Shown here: piece by piece, positions 43,959 to 54,426 of the stretch
Position numbering within the stretch: position 1 is the first letter of the stretch
Layout: each line of letters begins with the position of its first letter
Assembly (NCBI RefSeq): GCF_018122735.1
Contig: NZ_JAGRRD010000001.1
Location: forward strand, 4,388,615 to 4,452,614
Origin: Azoarcus sp. L1K30
Lineage (GTDB): Bacteria > Pseudomonadota > Gammaproteobacteria > Burkholderiales > Rhodocyclaceae
Length of the DNA: 64,000 nucleotides
Direction: 5' to 3'
Translations under genes and position numbers: made by a program
Notes under the pieces: generated by a model
The model's input: only the letters and a program-made list of their open reading frames with translations
Told to the model about the DNA's origin: nothing
The model's database searches: none

Positions 43959-44002
43959 GTGAGGTTCCGGGTGTGCGTCGTATTGCGGCTCTAGAGCCGG
44001 TT

Positions 44003-44689
44003 TCAGATGGCAAGCCCCTGCTGCATCAGTTCCCGCAGCAGGGGGAGTGTGATCGGGCGCTTTTGTTCGAGTGACGCGGCGTCGAGTGCGTTGAAGGCGG
44101 CGAGCAGGCTGGGCAGGTCGCGGCGACCGTGGCGCAGCAGGAAGTCGACCACCTCGTCCGCTAGCCGCAAGCCTCGGCGTTCTGCCAGCATGGCGAGGAT
44201 GGCGGCGCGTGAATCGTCGTCCAGTGGCTGAACTTCGAAGATCAGGCTTTGCCCGATGCGGGTGCGCAGGTCTTCGCGCAGGGCGAGCCCAAGCGGCGCC
44301 TGCGGGCCCGACAGCAGCAGCGACTGGGCATTGAGGCGGGCGCGGTTGAATGCGTTGAACAGGGCGATCTGGGCTTCGGGGCGCAAGCGGTCGATGTCGT
44401 CCACCGCGACCAGGGCACCTTCGGTTTCGGGCAGCGTATCGCGGATGTCGCCGGCGTTGACAAAGTGAGCGGCGCGGCCGTGCTCGGTCGCGAGCTGAAC
44501 GCTGGCCTGCAGCAGATGCGAGCGCCCCTTGCCGCTACTGCCCCAAAGGTAGAGATGCGGCGCCGGTAGGGCGTCGCGCGCGCAGGCGAGCAGCGACAGA
44601 CTGGCGATGAGCTCCTGGTTGGCGCCGACGACGAAATTGTCCAGCGTCGGGGGCGTGTCGGTGCGGATGTCGAGAAGCAGTTGCTTCAT
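44003..44689 (-). CDS. hda: DnaA regulatory inactivator Hda
   Basis: A 228-residue AAA+ protein homologous to DnaA domain III. The N-terminal clamp-binding motif QLLLDI is at 3-8, where Hda contacts the DNA polymerase beta clamp to trigger DnaA-ATP hydrolysis. The Walker A region reads GSSGKGRSHLL, degenerate compared with DnaA as in other Hda proteins; Walker B is ALVAVDDIDRL near 92. Its start overlaps the perM stop (ATGA). Confidence 0.92.
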   Translation of the reverse strand: MKQLLLDIRTDTPPTLDNFVVGANQELIASLSLLACARDALPAPHLYLWGSSGKGRSHLLQASVQLATEHGRAAHFVNAGDIRDTLPETEGALVAVDDIDRLRPEAQIALFNAFNRARLNAQSLLLSGPQAPLGLALREDLRTRIGQSLIFEVQPLDDDSRAAILAMLAERRGLRLADEVVDFLLRHGRRDLPSLLAAFNALDAASLEQKRPITLPLLRELMQQGLAI

Positions 44690-45765
44690 GTGTCGTCACG
44701 CTCGCCGAGATAGAGCCGGCTGGAAAACCAGGCTGCGCTGAGTTCGCGCAGGCCGACGAGCAGGGCGGCGCTGACCGGAAGGGCCACCAGGATGCCGACG
44801 AAGCCGAACAGCTGGCCGAACGCCATCAGGGCGAAGATCACCGCCAGTGGATGCAGGCCGATGCGCTCGCCGACCAGGTACGGTGTGAGCAGGAAGCTCT
44901 CCAGCAATTGCCCCAGTCCATAGACCACGGCGACGCCGATCAGCGGCGACCAGCCCCCACCCTGAAGCAGCGCTGCCACAATCGCCAGGATCAGGCCACC
45001 GCCGAAGCCGACATAGGGAATGAAGACCAGCAGCCCGGTGATGACGCCGACCGGGAGTGCAAACTTGAGGCCGGCGAGCCACAGACCGAGGCTGTAATAC
45101 ACCGCGAGCAGCAACATCACCGAGAGCTGGCCGCGCAGGAATTCCGACAGTACCGAATCGACATCGCCGATGACGTGCATGGTGCGGGCGATCCACGGTC
45201 GCGGCACGACATGCTGCAGGCCATTGACGATCCGCGGCCACTCCTGCAGCAGGTAGAACATCACCACCGGCACCAGAAAGAGATTGGCAAGCACGCCGAC
45301 CACGGCCATGCCGCCGGTCTTGAGGTGTCCAAGGACGATGGGCACGAGGTCCTGCGCGCTCTCCCAGTGCTGGGTCATCCATTCCCGCAGTTGTGCCGAG
45401 TCGAGCTGCAAGTCGACACCGAGACGCGCCTGCAGCAAGGGGCTGATCCTGAGATTGAACAGCTCGATGAGGTCGGGCAGGCGCCGCAGCAGCGTCACCG
45501 CCTCGCGGTACAGCATGGGCATCAGGATCAGGGTCAGGGTAACGAGGATCAGGCCGAGCCCGACGATGACCAGCAGGACCGCTGCGGCGCGCGGCATCCT
45601 GCGGCCCACCAGCCAATTGACCGCCGGATCGCAGATATACGCGAACACCGCGGCGACGACGAAGGGCGCCAGAATCGGGGAAAGCACCCAGAACAGCCCG
45701 ATCAGGGCAAGCGCGCCGCCAGCCCAGGCGGCAGTTTGCAGACGGTCGGCGCGGGGCGTGTTCAT
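44686..45765 (-). CDS. perM: AI-2E family transporter / PerM-type permease
   Basis: A 359-residue membrane protein with about eight hydrophobic segments; [20 protein letters not shown] near 33, [13 protein letters not shown] near 167, [21 protein letters not shown] near 250 and [25 protein letters not shown] near 292 are the UPF0118/AI-2E signature regions. Substrates differ among members and cannot be assigned here. Diverges from purM and is coupled to hda, a conserved arrangement. Confidence 0.9.
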   Translation of the reverse strand: MNTPRADRLQTAAWAGGALALIGLFWVLSPILAPFVVAAVFAYICDPAVNWLVGRRMPRAAAVLLVIVGLGLILVTLTLILMPMLYREAVTLLRRLPDLIELFNLRISPLLQARLGVDLQLDSAQLREWMTQHWESAQDLVPIVLGHLKTGGMAVVGVLANLFLVPVVMFYLLQEWPRIVNGLQHVVPRPWIARTMHVIGDVDSVLSEFLRGQLSVMLLLAVYYSLGLWLAGLKFALPVGVITGLLVFIPYVGFGGGLILAIVAALLQGGGWSPLIGVAVVYGLGQLLESFLLTPYLVGERIGLHPLAVIFALMAFGQLFGFVGILVALPVSAALLVGLRELSAAWFSSRLYLGERDDT

Positions 45766-45904
45766 TTCAAGTAAAATTGTCGGCCAGTTGCGGGCCGGGT
45801 TGGCCTGCGAAACACGTAAATGTAGCCACTTGGCGTGCTTGCCTCAAGTTCGGGGTGTCGCCACAGCGGCTGAATTCTGCATCCGCACTGCCAGAGGAAC
45901 GATC

Positions 45905-46951
45905 TTGAGCGCGCAAAAAACCTCCCTTTCCTATCGTGATGCCGGCGTCGACATCGAGGCCGGTGACGCCCTGGTCGACCGGATCAAGCCTTTCGCCAAG
46001 CGCACCATGCGCCCCGAAGTGCTCGGCGGTATCGGCGGGTTCGGCGCGCTGTTCGAGCTGTCGAAAAAATATCGCGAGCCGGTTCTGGTGTCGGGCACCG
46101 ATGGCGTCGGAACCAAACTCAAGCTGGCTTTTCACTGGAACAAGCATGACACCGTCGGCCAGGACCTGGTGGCCATGAGTGTGAACGATATTCTGGTGCA
46201 GGGGGCTGAACCACTGTTCTTTCTCGACTACTTCGCCTGCGGCAAGCTCGACGTCGATACCGCTGCCGATGTGGTCAAGGGCATCGCCCGGGGCTGTGAA
46301 TTGTCGGGTTGCGCGCTGATAGGCGGCGAGACGGCCGAAATGCCCAGCATGTATCCCGACGGCGAATACGATCTGGCCGGTTTTGCCGTCGGCGCGGTCG
46401 AGAAGGCAGACATCATCGACGGCTCGAAGATCATGCCCGGCGACGTGGTGCTCGGTCTGGCATCGAGCGGGGCGCATTCCAACGGTTACTCGCTAATCCG
46501 CAAGATTATCGAGGTCGCCAAGCCCGACCTCGATGCCGACTTTCACGGTCGTCCCTTCCGCGATGTGGTGATGGAGCCCACGCGCCTGTACGTCAAGCCG
46601 CTGCTGGCGTTGATGCAGTCCATGCCGGGCGTGGTCAAGGGTATGGCCCATATTACCGGGGGCGGCATCACCGAGAACGTGCCGCGCATTCTGCGCGACG
46701 AACTGGTGGCCCGCATCGATGCCGGGAGCTGGACGCTGCCGCCGCTGTTCCAGTGGCTGCAGGCCGCGGGCAATGTCGACATGCAGGAGATGTATCGCGT
46801 GTTCAACTGCGGTATCGGCATGGCCGTGGTGGTCGCCGCCGACCGCGCGGAAGCGGTGACGGCGCAACTGCTTGCAGCCGGCGAGACGGTGCATCGTATT
46901 GGTCGTATCGATGCCCGCAAGGCGGGTGAGGCGCAGACCATCGTCGGCTGA
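45905..46951 (+). CDS. purM: Phosphoribosylformylglycinamidine cyclo-ligase (AIR synthetase)
   Basis: A 348-residue purine-synthesis enzyme that closes the imidazole ring using ATP. The match to E. coli PurM is clear throughout: [20 protein letters not shown] near 7, [15 protein letters not shown] near 62, [21 protein letters not shown] near 138, [12 protein letters not shown] near 247 and [11 protein letters not shown] near 295. The start is a TTG at 45905 preceded by GAGGAACGATC; the in-frame region further upstream belongs to the divergent perM gene. Confidence 0.95.
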   Translation: MSAQKTSLSYRDAGVDIEAGDALVDRIKPFAKRTMRPEVLGGIGGFGALFELSKKYREPVLVSGTDGVGTKLKLAFHWNKHDTVGQDLVAMSVNDILVQGAEPLFFLDYFACGKLDVDTAADVVKGIARGCELSGCALIGGETAEMPSMYPDGEYDLAGFAVGAVEKADIIDGSKIMPGDVVLGLASSGAHSNGYSLIRKIIEVAKPDLDADFHGRPFRDVVMEPTRLYVKPLLALMQSMPGVVKGMAHITGGGITENVPRILRDELVARIDAGSWTLPPLFQWLQAAGNVDMQEMYRVFNCGIGMAVVVAADRAEAVTAQLLAAGETVHRIGRIDARKAGEAQTIVG

Positions 46952-46979
46952 TCGCCTGACCCGGTCGCGCCCGACAACA

Positions 46980-47006
46980 GGCCGGAATAGTCTTCCGGCC
47001 TTTTTT
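46980..47006 (+). terminator. Rho-independent terminator of purM
   Basis: GGCCGGAA and TTCCGGCC form an 8-bp stem around TAGTC, followed by six T residues. The remaining 170 bases before the efflux operon hold no clear feature. Confidence 0.9.
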
Positions 47007-47175
47007 GTGCCCGCACCGACATCCCCGGAGTTATTTGGCGCTGAGGAACTCGGCCGTGCCGGGAGGTTCTGAGTTCGGGGCGGATCATTCCGGTCCAGGC
47101 GATGCGGACGCAATGCAGGTGTGCCGGTCGTTCCCATCTGACAGAATCGCGTTTTCCACTTCGGCTGTCGTCGCC

Positions 47176-48276
47176 ATGTCCATTCGCCGCCCGTTCGTCC
47201 TTGTCCTGATCAGCGTCGGCCTGGTGGCGGCGGTTGCGGTCGGCTGGCATCTGGCGCGCGGAGGCAGGGCCGGCGAGGCGGTGGTGGCCGCGGCGGTGCC
47301 GGCGCGAACTGCCCCGGTGGTGGTCGAGGCGCAGGTCGTTGCCGTTCAGCCGATGGCGGAAGATGTCACCGCGGTGGGATCACTGGTGTCGAACGAGTCG
47401 GTGGTGCTCCGGCCGGAGATTGCGGGACGCATCGCGCGGATCGGTTTTCGTGACGGCGTGGCCGTGCGCGAGGGGGCGGTGCTGATCGAACTCGACGCAG
47501 CCGTTCAGCGCGCCGAACTGCAGCAGGCGCAGGCTGCGCTCGACCTTTCCGTGGCCAATCATCGCCGCGCCGAAGACCTGTTTGCGCGCAAGTTCGTCAG
47601 CAGGAGCAGTCTCGATACCGCGCAATCCCAGCTCGAGGCTGCGCGTGCCGCGGTTGCTCTGGCCCGGGCGCGTTTCGAACGCACCCGGATTCGTGCGCCA
47701 TTCGACGGCATTGCCGGGATTCGCAAGGTCAGTGTTGGCGACTACATCAAGGATGGCGAGGCGCTGGTCAATATCGAGGATATCGCCACGCTCAAGGTCG
47801 ACTTCCGTCTGCCAGAGCTCTATCTGGATCGATTGCGGCCGGGGCAGGTGCTCGAGGTGAGCAGCGATGTACTGCCCGGCAAGCGTTTCGAGGCGACGCT
47901 GGATGCGATCGATCCGCTGGTGGACAGCCAGGCACGGGCGGTGCAGCTGCGCGCCCGTTTGCCCAATACCGGCGGCAGTTTGCGTCCGGGCGGCTTCGTC
48001 CGTGTGCGCTTGATCCTGCAGGACCGCCCGCAGGTGCTGGTTGTGCCGGAAGAGGCGCTGGTCATGGCGCCGGGTAATGTGCAGTTCGTGTATCGGATCG
48101 AGGCCGGCAAGGCCAGACGGGTGGATGTGCAGACCGGCGCGCGTCGTGCCGGCATGGTGGAGCTTGTCGCCGGGCTCTCGGCGGGTGATCGCATCGTCAC
48201 CGCGGGTCAGCTCAAGTTGCGCGATGGCGCCGCGGTGACGGTGGCCGGCGCTGCGACCGCAAAGTCAGGCAGCTGA
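47176..48276 (+). CDS. RND efflux periplasmic adaptor subunit
   Basis: A 366-residue membrane-fusion protein with an N-terminal anchor (FVLVLISVGLVAAVAVGWHLA, 7-27) and no lipobox. The lipoyl half-motifs (SLVSNESVVLRPEIAGRIARIGF near 69 and FERTRIRAPFDGIAGIRKVSVGDYI near 174) flank an alpha-helical hairpin, followed by beta-barrel and membrane-proximal domains. It links the inner-membrane pump encoded 11 bases downstream to an outer-membrane channel, which is not encoded here. Confidence 0.9.
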   Translation: MSIRRPFVLVLISVGLVAAVAVGWHLARGGRAGEAVVAAAVPARTAPVVVEAQVVAVQPMAEDVTAVGSLVSNESVVLRPEIAGRIARIGFRDGVAVREGAVLIELDAAVQRAELQQAQAALDLSVANHRRAEDLFARKFVSRSSLDTAQSQLEAARAAVALARARFERTRIRAPFDGIAGIRKVSVGDYIKDGEALVNIEDIATLKVDFRLPELYLDRLRPGQVLEVSSDVLPGKRFEATLDAIDPLVDSQARAVQLRARLPNTGGSLRPGGFVRVRLILQDRPQVLVVPEEALVMAPGNVQFVYRIEAGKARRVDVQTGARRAGMVELVAGLSAGDRIVTAGQLKLRDGAAVTVAGAATAKSGS

Positions 48277-48287
48277 GCGGTCGCGCC

Positions 48288-51200
48288 ATGGTGATCTCCG
48301 AGATCTGCATCCGCCGCCCGGTGTTTGCCACCGTGCTGTCACTGTTGTTGCTGTTGGTCGGGCTGATGTCGTGGACGCAACTGAGCGTGCGTGAATATCC
48401 GAACATCGACGAGCCGGTGGTCACGGTCGATACGACCTATGCCGGGGCGAGTGCCGAGATCGTCGAGTCGCAGGTCACCAAGCCGCTGGAGGATTCGCTG
48501 GCCGGCATCGAGGGCGTGGACGTGCTGTCGTCCATCAGCCGCCAGGAGCGCAGCCAGATTACCGTGCGTTTTCGCATCGAACGCAATGCCGACAGCGCGG
48601 CCGCGGATGTGCGTGACCGGGTGTCGCGGGTTCGCCGCCGCCTCCCCGACGATGTGGACGAACCCGTGATTTCCAAGGTCGAAGCCGATGCCAGTCCGAT
48701 CATCTGGGTGGCATTTTCGTCCGATCGCCACTCGGCGCTGGAAATGAGCGACTTTGCCACCCGCATCATCAAGCCCCGGCTGCAGACCCTTCCCGGCGCG
48801 GCCGACGCACGCGTATTTGGTGAGCGACGCTACTCGATGCGAATCTGGCTCGACCGCGACCGCCTGGCTGCTCATGGTCTCACCGCACAGGATGTCGAAG
48901 ATGCCATCCGGCGCCAGAACGTCGAGCTTCCCGCCGGTCGCATCGAGGGCGAGGCGCGCGAATTCGCCGTGGTGGCGCGTACCGACCTCGTCGATCCGCA
49001 GCAGTTTGCCGCGATCGTGGTACGCAAGGCGGAGACGGCCGACGCTTACGCGGTACGGATACGCGATATCGGCCGGGTCGAGGTGGCGCCTGCCAACGAG
49101 CGTACCCTGGTGCGCTTCATGGGTAAGCCGGCGATATCGCTGGGGCTGATCAAACAGTCAACGGCGAATCCGCTCGACCTGAAGAAAGGGCTGGTGGAGA
49201 TGCTGCCGCGCCTGCTCGCGGAGTTGCCAGAAGGCATGTCGATGACCATCGCCAATGACACCACGGTGTTCATCGAGCGTTCGATCGCGTCGGTTTTTTC
49301 GACGATTCTTGAGGCTGTACTGCTGGTCGCCGTGGTGTGCCTGTTCTTCCTGCGCAACTGGCGGGCGATGCTGATCCCGCTGGTGACTATTCCGGTGTCG
49401 CTGGTCGGCGCGTTTGCGTTGATGTACATGCTCGGATTCTCGATCAATACCTTGACCCTGCTCGCACTGGTGCTCGCCATCGGCCTGGTGGTCGACGATG
49501 CCATCGTGGTGCTGGAGAATATCTATCGCCATATCGAGGAAGGCATGGCGCCGCTGGCGGCCGCCTTCAAGGGCGCAAAGGAGATCGGTTTCGCGGTGGT
49601 GGCAATGACCATCACTCTGGCCGCGGTCTATGCGCCGGTGGCCTTCATGACCGGTCGTACCGGCAAGCTGTTCGGCGAGTTCGCACTGACGCTGGCGGGG
49701 GCTGTGCTGGTATCTGGTTTCGTCGCGCTGACGCTGTCGCCGATGATGTGTTCGAAGCTGCTGCGCCATGAACGCAGGCATGGCGCCTTGTACCTGTGGA
49801 TTGAACGCTTTCTCGAGGCGCTGGGCGCTGCCTACAGGCGCGGGCTGATACGCATGCTGGGCCTGCGCTGGGTGGTCATGCTCGCGTTTGCGCTGGTGGC
49901 TGGGCTGGCGGTGTGGCTGCTGGGACAGCTCAAGTCGGAACTGGCGCCGGTGGAGGACCGTGGCCGCGTGGTGAGCATCTTCAACGGACCGGAAGGCGCA
50001 ACCATGGACTACATGGCGCGCTACGCCTCGCAGGTGGAGGACATCTTTGCCCGTACCGCCGACGTCGATCGCTATCTGGTGATCTCTGGCAGTCCGACGA
50101 TTTCGCAGGGCATCGCGTTTGCCGGCTTCACCGGCTGGAACGAACGCACGCGCTCCGCCCAGGCAATCGCCAGTGAGCTGGGACCGAAGCTCAAGGCCAT
50201 TCCGGGCATCAATGCCTTTCCGGTGCTGCCCGCGGCCTTTGGGCAAAGTTCGCGCTCGCGCCCGATCAACGTCGTGGTGGTGAGTTCCGCGTCGTACGAG
50301 GAGCTGGGCCGATACACCGACCGCATCGTCGATGAGATGCAGGGCAATCCCGGCTTCGTTTCCCCCGACACCGACCTCAAGCTCACCAAGCCGGAGCTCG
50401 GCGTGGAGGTCGATCGCGAACGGGCTGCCGACCTTGGGGTGTCGATCGATGTTGTCGGGCGAACGCTCGAGACCATGCTCGGCGGCCGCCAGGTCACGCG
50501 CTACAAGCGCGAAGCAGAGCAATACGACGTCGTGGTGCAGATGGACGCAGGCAGCCGCAGCGATCCGCGCGACATCCGCGATATCTTCGTGCGTGGCAAG
50601 GCTGGTGCCATGGTGCCGCTGTCCGGTCTGGTGAGCGTGAGCGCAGGCCTGAGCCCGCGCGAGCTCAACCATTTTGGCCAGCGCCGCGCCGTCGCCATCA
50701 CTGCGAACCTGGCGCCGGGGTATTCGATGGGCGAGGCGCTGGCCTTCGTCGAGGCGGCGAGCGCCCGTGTGCTCCCGCCCGGCTATGCCATCGACTACGA
50801 CGGACAGTCGCGCGAGTTCAAAAGCAGTTCGGCCACCCTGGCGGTCACCTTCGTCCTGGCGCTGGCCTTCATTTACCTGGTGCTGGCGGCACAGTTCGAG
50901 AGTTTCCGCGATCCGCTGATCATCATGCTGACGGTGCCGCTGTCGATGGCCGGGGCACTGGGCGCGTTGCGGATGACCGGGGGCTCGCTCAATGTCTATA
51001 GCCAGATCGGGTTGGTGACCCTGGTCGGCCTGATCACCAAGCATGGCATTCTGATCGTGGAGTTCGCCAATCAGTTGCGCGAACGCGGCGAGCCGCTCGG
51101 CGTCGCCATCATCGATGCGTCGGTGCTGCGTCTGCGCCCGATCCTGATGACCACCGGGGCGATGGTGCTCGGCGCCATCCCGCTGGCGCTGGCCACGGGC

Positions 51201-51365
51201 GCCGGTGCGGAGAGCCGTCAGCAGATCGGCTGGGTGATCGTGGGCGGACTGGTGCTCGGGACCTTGTTCACACTGTTCGTGGTTCCGACGGTCTATACTC
51301 TGCTTGCCCGTCGCGAACGTGAGCCGGAAACTTTGTCTTCGCCTTCGGGTCGCATGGTGTCATGA
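48288..51365 (+). CDS. RND multidrug efflux permease (AcrB/MdtB-like)
   Basis: A 1025-residue inner-membrane pump of the HAE-1 type with 12 membrane segments and two large periplasmic loops. It starts ISEICIRRPVFATVLSLLLL; the proton-relay aspartates are in AIGLVVDDAIVVLENI near 398-412; GSPTISQGIAFAGF and FILVLAAQFES-like FIYLVLAAQFESFRDP near 866 are also typical. Exports drugs or other hydrophobic compounds using the proton gradient. Substrate range cannot be predicted. It overlaps the next small reading frame. Confidence 0.93.
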   Translation: MVISEICIRRPVFATVLSLLLLLVGLMSWTQLSVREYPNIDEPVVTVDTTYAGASAEIVESQVTKPLEDSLAGIEGVDVLSSISRQERSQITVRFRIERNADSAAADVRDRVSRVRRRLPDDVDEPVISKVEADASPIIWVAFSSDRHSALEMSDFATRIIKPRLQTLPGAADARVFGERRYSMRIWLDRDRLAAHGLTAQDVEDAIRRQNVELPAGRIEGEAREFAVVARTDLVDPQQFAAIVVRKAETADAYAVRIRDIGRVEVAPANERTLVRFMGKPAISLGLIKQSTANPLDLKKGLVEMLPRLLAELPEGMSMTIANDTTVFIERSIASVFSTILEAVLLVAVVCLFFLRNWRAMLIPLVTIPVSLVGAFALMYMLGFSINTLTLLALVLAIGLVVDDAIVVLENIYRHIEEGMAPLAAAFKGAKEIGFAVVAMTITLAAVYAPVAFMTGRTGKLFGEFALTLAGAVLVSGFVALTLSPMMCSKLLRHERRHGALYLWIERFLEALGAAYRRGLIRMLGLRWVVMLAFALVAGLAVWLLGQLKSELAPVEDRGRVVSIFNGPEGATMDYMARYASQVEDIFARTADVDRYLVISGSPTISQGIAFAGFTGWNERTRSAQAIASELGPKLKAIPGINAFPVLPAAFGQSSRSRPINVVVVSSASYEELGRYTDRIVDEMQGNPGFVSPDTDLKLTKPELGVEVDRERAADLGVSIDVVGRTLETMLGGRQVTRYKREAEQYDVVVQMDAGSRSDPRDIRDIFVRGKAGAMVPLSGLVSVSAGLSPRELNHFGQRRAVAITANLAPGYSMGEALAFVEAASARVLPPGYAIDYDGQSREFKSSSATLAVTFVLALAFIYLVLAAQFESFRDPLIIMLTVPLSMAGALGALRMTGGSLNVYSQIGLVTLVGLITKHGILIVEFANQLRERGEPLGVAIIDASVLRLRPILMTTGAMVLGAIPLALATGAGAESRQQIGWVIVGGLVLGTLFTLFVVPTVYTLLARREREPETLSSPSGRMVS

Positions 51366-51388
51366 GACGCCTGATTTTGGAGAGCATC

Positions 51389-51877
51389 ATGGATTCCGCG
51401 TTAAGGATTTCCGCCGTCGATACGTCAGCCGTGCAGTCTGCGCGACAGGCGGCGCTTCCGGGCGAGGCCCGGACCGTTTCCGATCCGCGTGCAGCGGGTG
51501 AGCAGGCGTCGGCGCAAGTGAGCATCAGTGCGGAAGGGCGTGCTGCGGAGCAGGCGGCGATTGCGGCAGCGCAGTCACCCGATGCGGCTGTTGCCGCGGC
51601 GCAGGTCGAGGTGGTGGCGCCGCCGGCCAATGCCGAGTCTTCGCGCTCGCTCGAGTCAGCCGTGGCGACGCCCGGGCCGGCGACTGGCGCGTCCCGGTCC
51701 GAGCGTGGTGAGGTCGAAGCGACAGAAGGGCGGGCCGAGACCACTGCCGAGGCGAGGTCGCGCAGCGAACCCGATGCGGCGTCTTCTGCCAACCGTCCGG
51801 CGGTTGAGTTGTATCTCGACAACGCCTCGCGCTCGAACGCGCAGCCGGCGCCATCTACGGTGCGCGTGTCGGCCTGA
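51389..51877 (+). CDS. Alanine-rich hypothetical protein
   Basis: A 162-residue protein of low complexity, rich in Ala, Ser, Glu and Arg, without signal peptide or membrane segment; it should be largely disordered. VSISAEGRAAEQAA near 39 resembles short motifs in small uncharacterised or flagella-related proteins, but I recognise no family. Start choice: TTGGAGAG stands before ATG 51389, whereas the frame also opens at 51362 overlapping the pump stop. The coding reading is supported by the ribosome site and by a clean 160-codon frame, but the opposite strand is also open. Confidence 0.55.
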   Translation: MDSALRISAVDTSAVQSARQAALPGEARTVSDPRAAGEQASAQVSISAEGRAAEQAAIAAAQSPDAAVAAAQVEVVAPPANAESSRSLESAVATPGPATGASRSERGEVEATEGRAETTAEARSRSEPDAASSANRPAVELYLDNASRSNAQPAPSTVRVSA

Positions 51878-52034
51878 CGGCTTCCTTCCCGGTCGCAGGA
51901 TTGAAGCTGCAGCGTTCGTGGTTGCGGTCTTCCGACGCGGCATTTGTGGCGTATTGAGCACGGCGCACCGTGGGGCAAACCTGGTGTTGGCGGTTCTTGC
52001 CCGGCGATGGGCGCATGGATGACGTTGCGCTTGA

Positions 52035-53660
52035 TCAGGCACTTCTCAGTCCGAGCCGTCTGACGATCCAGATTGCCAGTAGTGGCAGGCCGAACCCCAA
52101 CGCCGTCACGCTCAGCAGCAGCATGCCCAGTTCGCTGTAGTCGGCAGCTACCTTGACCGCCCCGCTGGCTGCGTCCCTGACCTCGCGCGTGATGATGAAG
52201 ATCTCGTTCATGTATTTCGTGCCGAGTTGGGACGCCGACAGCGCGAGATTGGTGAAGGAGGCCATCACGGCAAAGAAGGTCGCCTTGAGGTGTTGCGGCG
52301 CCGAGTTCGCGATCCAGGCCAGCATCGGCACCATGGCCACCTGTCCCAGGGGCGATTCCAGAGCGGTATTGGCAATGGCGATGAAGCGGGCATCGATCAG
52401 GCCGCCGGTCATGCGGGCGGTCCATTCATGAAGTCCGTGGTACATGCCGATGATCGGCAGCGTAAGGACGGTTCCGGCCAGCGTGAGGAACACCACGATC
52501 TGGGCGATCGATTTCTCGGCCATGAAGCGGCGGAATAGAAACAGGCCGGCCAGCGTCAGTGCGCTGGTGATCAGATCGAGCCGCGACAGAAAGGACTGGT
52601 CGAAGCCGAGTTCGTCGATCATCCACCAACCGGCGCCGGCACCGGTGCCGGGCATGGCACGGAAGACGAAAATGATGACGGCGGTGCCGAGCAGGGTCCG
52701 CGCCGCTTCCGGGGGCAGTTCGCGCAGCAGTCGCGCCATCATCATGGCGATGACCGCGAAAGATCCGACAAAGATGATCTCCTGGCCGAACTCGATGCCG
52801 GATAGCCCGACCGCGAGCGTCAGCGCAACGAAGGCCGCGCTTCCACCCAGGATCCACCAGTTGGCGCGGGTCTTTTCCTCCGGGTCGTGGACCAGGCGGT
52901 CGATGTCTGCCTGACTGTGGCCCAGGCCCGATAGCCGGCGCGCTTCGGCGCGCTTGAGGAAGCCGGCCAGAATCACGCCACTGACCGACAGCAGGGGGAT
53001 GATCAGGGCCATCTCGTAGATACGCAGGTAGATTGCCACCTTCTCGGCTTCGGGCAGGGATTCCGCGCCCTGGAACATCACCACGTTGGCGAGCGACACC
53101 AGCACGCTGCCACCGATGATTGCGACCCGGCCGAGCATCTGCATCGTCGTGTGCATGAGGCGGATCGTGCCAACGGCGATGGGCTTGCCCACGGCGTCGA
53201 TGCGCGGCACGGCCTCGACCGTCATCGCATCGGCCACCGCATCCTGCATGACGTAGCCGACCGGCGACAGCAGTACGGAGAGAACGAACCAGGCTTCCAC
53301 CGGCATGATCGCGCGCATCGCATCCGGCTGGCCGATCAGGCCGCACATGATTAGCAGCCCGGCCGCGATCAGGCTGGCACCGAGATAGACCAGCCCGCTC
53401 TTGTAGCGCCACAGTAGATCGACCAGGTGGCCGATCGGCATCTTCAGCGCCCATGGGATGCCTGCCCAGAAGCCCAGAGCGGCGAGAAAGGCCGCCGAAA
53501 GGTCGAGGTAATCCTTGATGAAGAAGGTGCCGACGATGCCGGTGAGTCCGGAGACGCCGGCGGCGCAGTACACCATCAGCGGCGGCAGGTAGGACAGCCG
53601 CATTTCGCGACCGAGTTCGAGGATGTTGCGATCGATCCAGCGATATACGGCACTCAGCAT
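52035..53660 (-). CDS. Folate/biopterin-type (BT1) major facilitator family transporter
   Basis: A 541-residue membrane protein with about 12-14 hydrophobic segments. GVSGLTGIVGTFFIKDYLDLSAAFLA near 36, GIPWALKMPIGHLVDLLWRYK near 66, SPVGYVMQDAVADAMTVEAVP near 132 and SPLGQVAMVPMLAWIANSAPQHLKAT near 430 match the folate-biopterin transporter (BT1) family found in plants, protists, cyanobacteria and some proteobacteria. A role in pterin or folate uptake is a family inference; nothing nearby confirms it. Confidence 0.75.
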   Translation of the reverse strand: MLSAVYRWIDRNILELGREMRLSYLPPLMVYCAAGVSGLTGIVGTFFIKDYLDLSAAFLAALGFWAGIPWALKMPIGHLVDLLWRYKSGLVYLGASLIAAGLLIMCGLIGQPDAMRAIMPVEAWFVLSVLLSPVGYVMQDAVADAMTVEAVPRIDAVGKPIAVGTIRLMHTTMQMLGRVAIIGGSVLVSLANVVMFQGAESLPEAEKVAIYLRIYEMALIIPLLSVSGVILAGFLKRAEARRLSGLGHSQADIDRLVHDPEEKTRANWWILGGSAAFVALTLAVGLSGIEFGQEIIFVGSFAVIAMMMARLLRELPPEAARTLLGTAVIIFVFRAMPGTGAGAGWWMIDELGFDQSFLSRLDLITSALTLAGLFLFRRFMAEKSIAQIVVFLTLAGTVLTLPIIGMYHGLHEWTARMTGGLIDARFIAIANTALESPLGQVAMVPMLAWIANSAPQHLKATFFAVMASFTNLALSASQLGTKYMNEIFIITREVRDAASGAVKVAADYSELGMLLLSVTALGFGLPLLAIWIVRRLGLRSA

Positions 53661-53689
53661 TCAGGCAGCCTTTCCGGTTTGGGTGGTGT

Positions 53690-54424
53690 TCAGCGCGCGA
53701 ACATGCGTTCGATCAGGGGCAGAATCCAAGGCAGGGACACCGCCGTCAGCAGTCCGTTCAGTCCCATTGCGAGCGCGGCAAACGCCCCTGCCTGCTCGCT
53801 GACCTGGAACGCGCGCGCGGTACCGATGCCATGCGAGGCGATCCCGATGGCAAAGCCGCGCACCGCATGATCGTCGATTCGCAGCAGGCGATAGACATAG
53901 CGCGCACCGACCGCACCGAGGATGCCGGTCATGATCACCAGCACCGCAGTCAGCGACGGCAGGCCACCCAGACGTTCGGCCACCGCCATGGCGATCGGTG
54001 TCGTGACGCTCTTGGGGGCGAGCGACATCAGCGATTCGCGACTCGCGCCCAGCACTGCGCCGATGGCGTAGGCCGACAGCGCGGCGGTGAGAGAACCGGC
54101 TGCGAGGCTGATCAGCAGTGGTCCCGCCATGGTCTTGAGGCGCGGCCACTGCGCATGGAGCGGAATGGCGAGCGCAACGGTTGCCGGTCCGAGAAGGAAA
54201 TGGACGAACTGGGCCCCATCGAAATAGGTCGAGTAGGGCGTGCCGGTCAACAACAGCACCCCTGCCAGCATGGCGACGGCAAGCAGTACGGGGTTGGCAA
54301 GCGGGTGGAAGCCCACGCGCTTGTATATCTGGAAGGCTGCCTGATAGGCGATGAGGGTGAGGGTGAGTCCGAGCAGCGGGGTGGTCGAGAGGTAGACCCA
54401 GATCTCGTTCAGGTTGCTGCCCAT
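53690..54424 (-). CDS. lrgB: LrgB/CidB family membrane protein
   Basis: A 244-residue protein with about seven membrane segments; HPLANPVLLAVAMLAGVLLL near 39, LGPATVALAIPLHAQWPRLK near 77, LAPKSVTTPIAMAVAERLGG near 133 and GIASHGIGTARAFQVSEQAGAFA near 193 are LrgB signatures. The LrgAB/CidAB system modulates murein hydrolase activity and, in some bacteria and plants, organic-acid transport such as glycolate or pyruvate. ATG 54424 is two bases after the lrgA stop. Confidence 0.92.
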   Translation of the reverse strand: MGSNLNEIWVYLSTTPLLGLTLTLIAYQAAFQIYKRVGFHPLANPVLLAVAMLAGVLLLTGTPYSTYFDGAQFVHFLLGPATVALAIPLHAQWPRLKTMAGPLLISLAAGSLTAALSAYAIGAVLGASRESLMSLAPKSVTTPIAMAVAERLGGLPSLTAVLVIMTGILGAVGARYVYRLLRIDDHAVRGFAIGIASHGIGTARAFQVSEQAGAFAALAMGLNGLLTAVSLPWILPLIERMFAR

Positions 54425-54426
54425 CA

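Noticed and set aside
43986-43999. Perfect 14-base palindrome between hda and HAD copy 2
   Set aside because: It has no loop and no T-run, so it is not a convincing terminator, and nothing suggests an operator inside a probable operon.
49158-51044. Minus-strand 628-codon frame opposite the RND pump
   Set aside because: Composition (His, Gln, Arg-rich) and the clear pump sequence on the plus strand show it is an antisense artefact.
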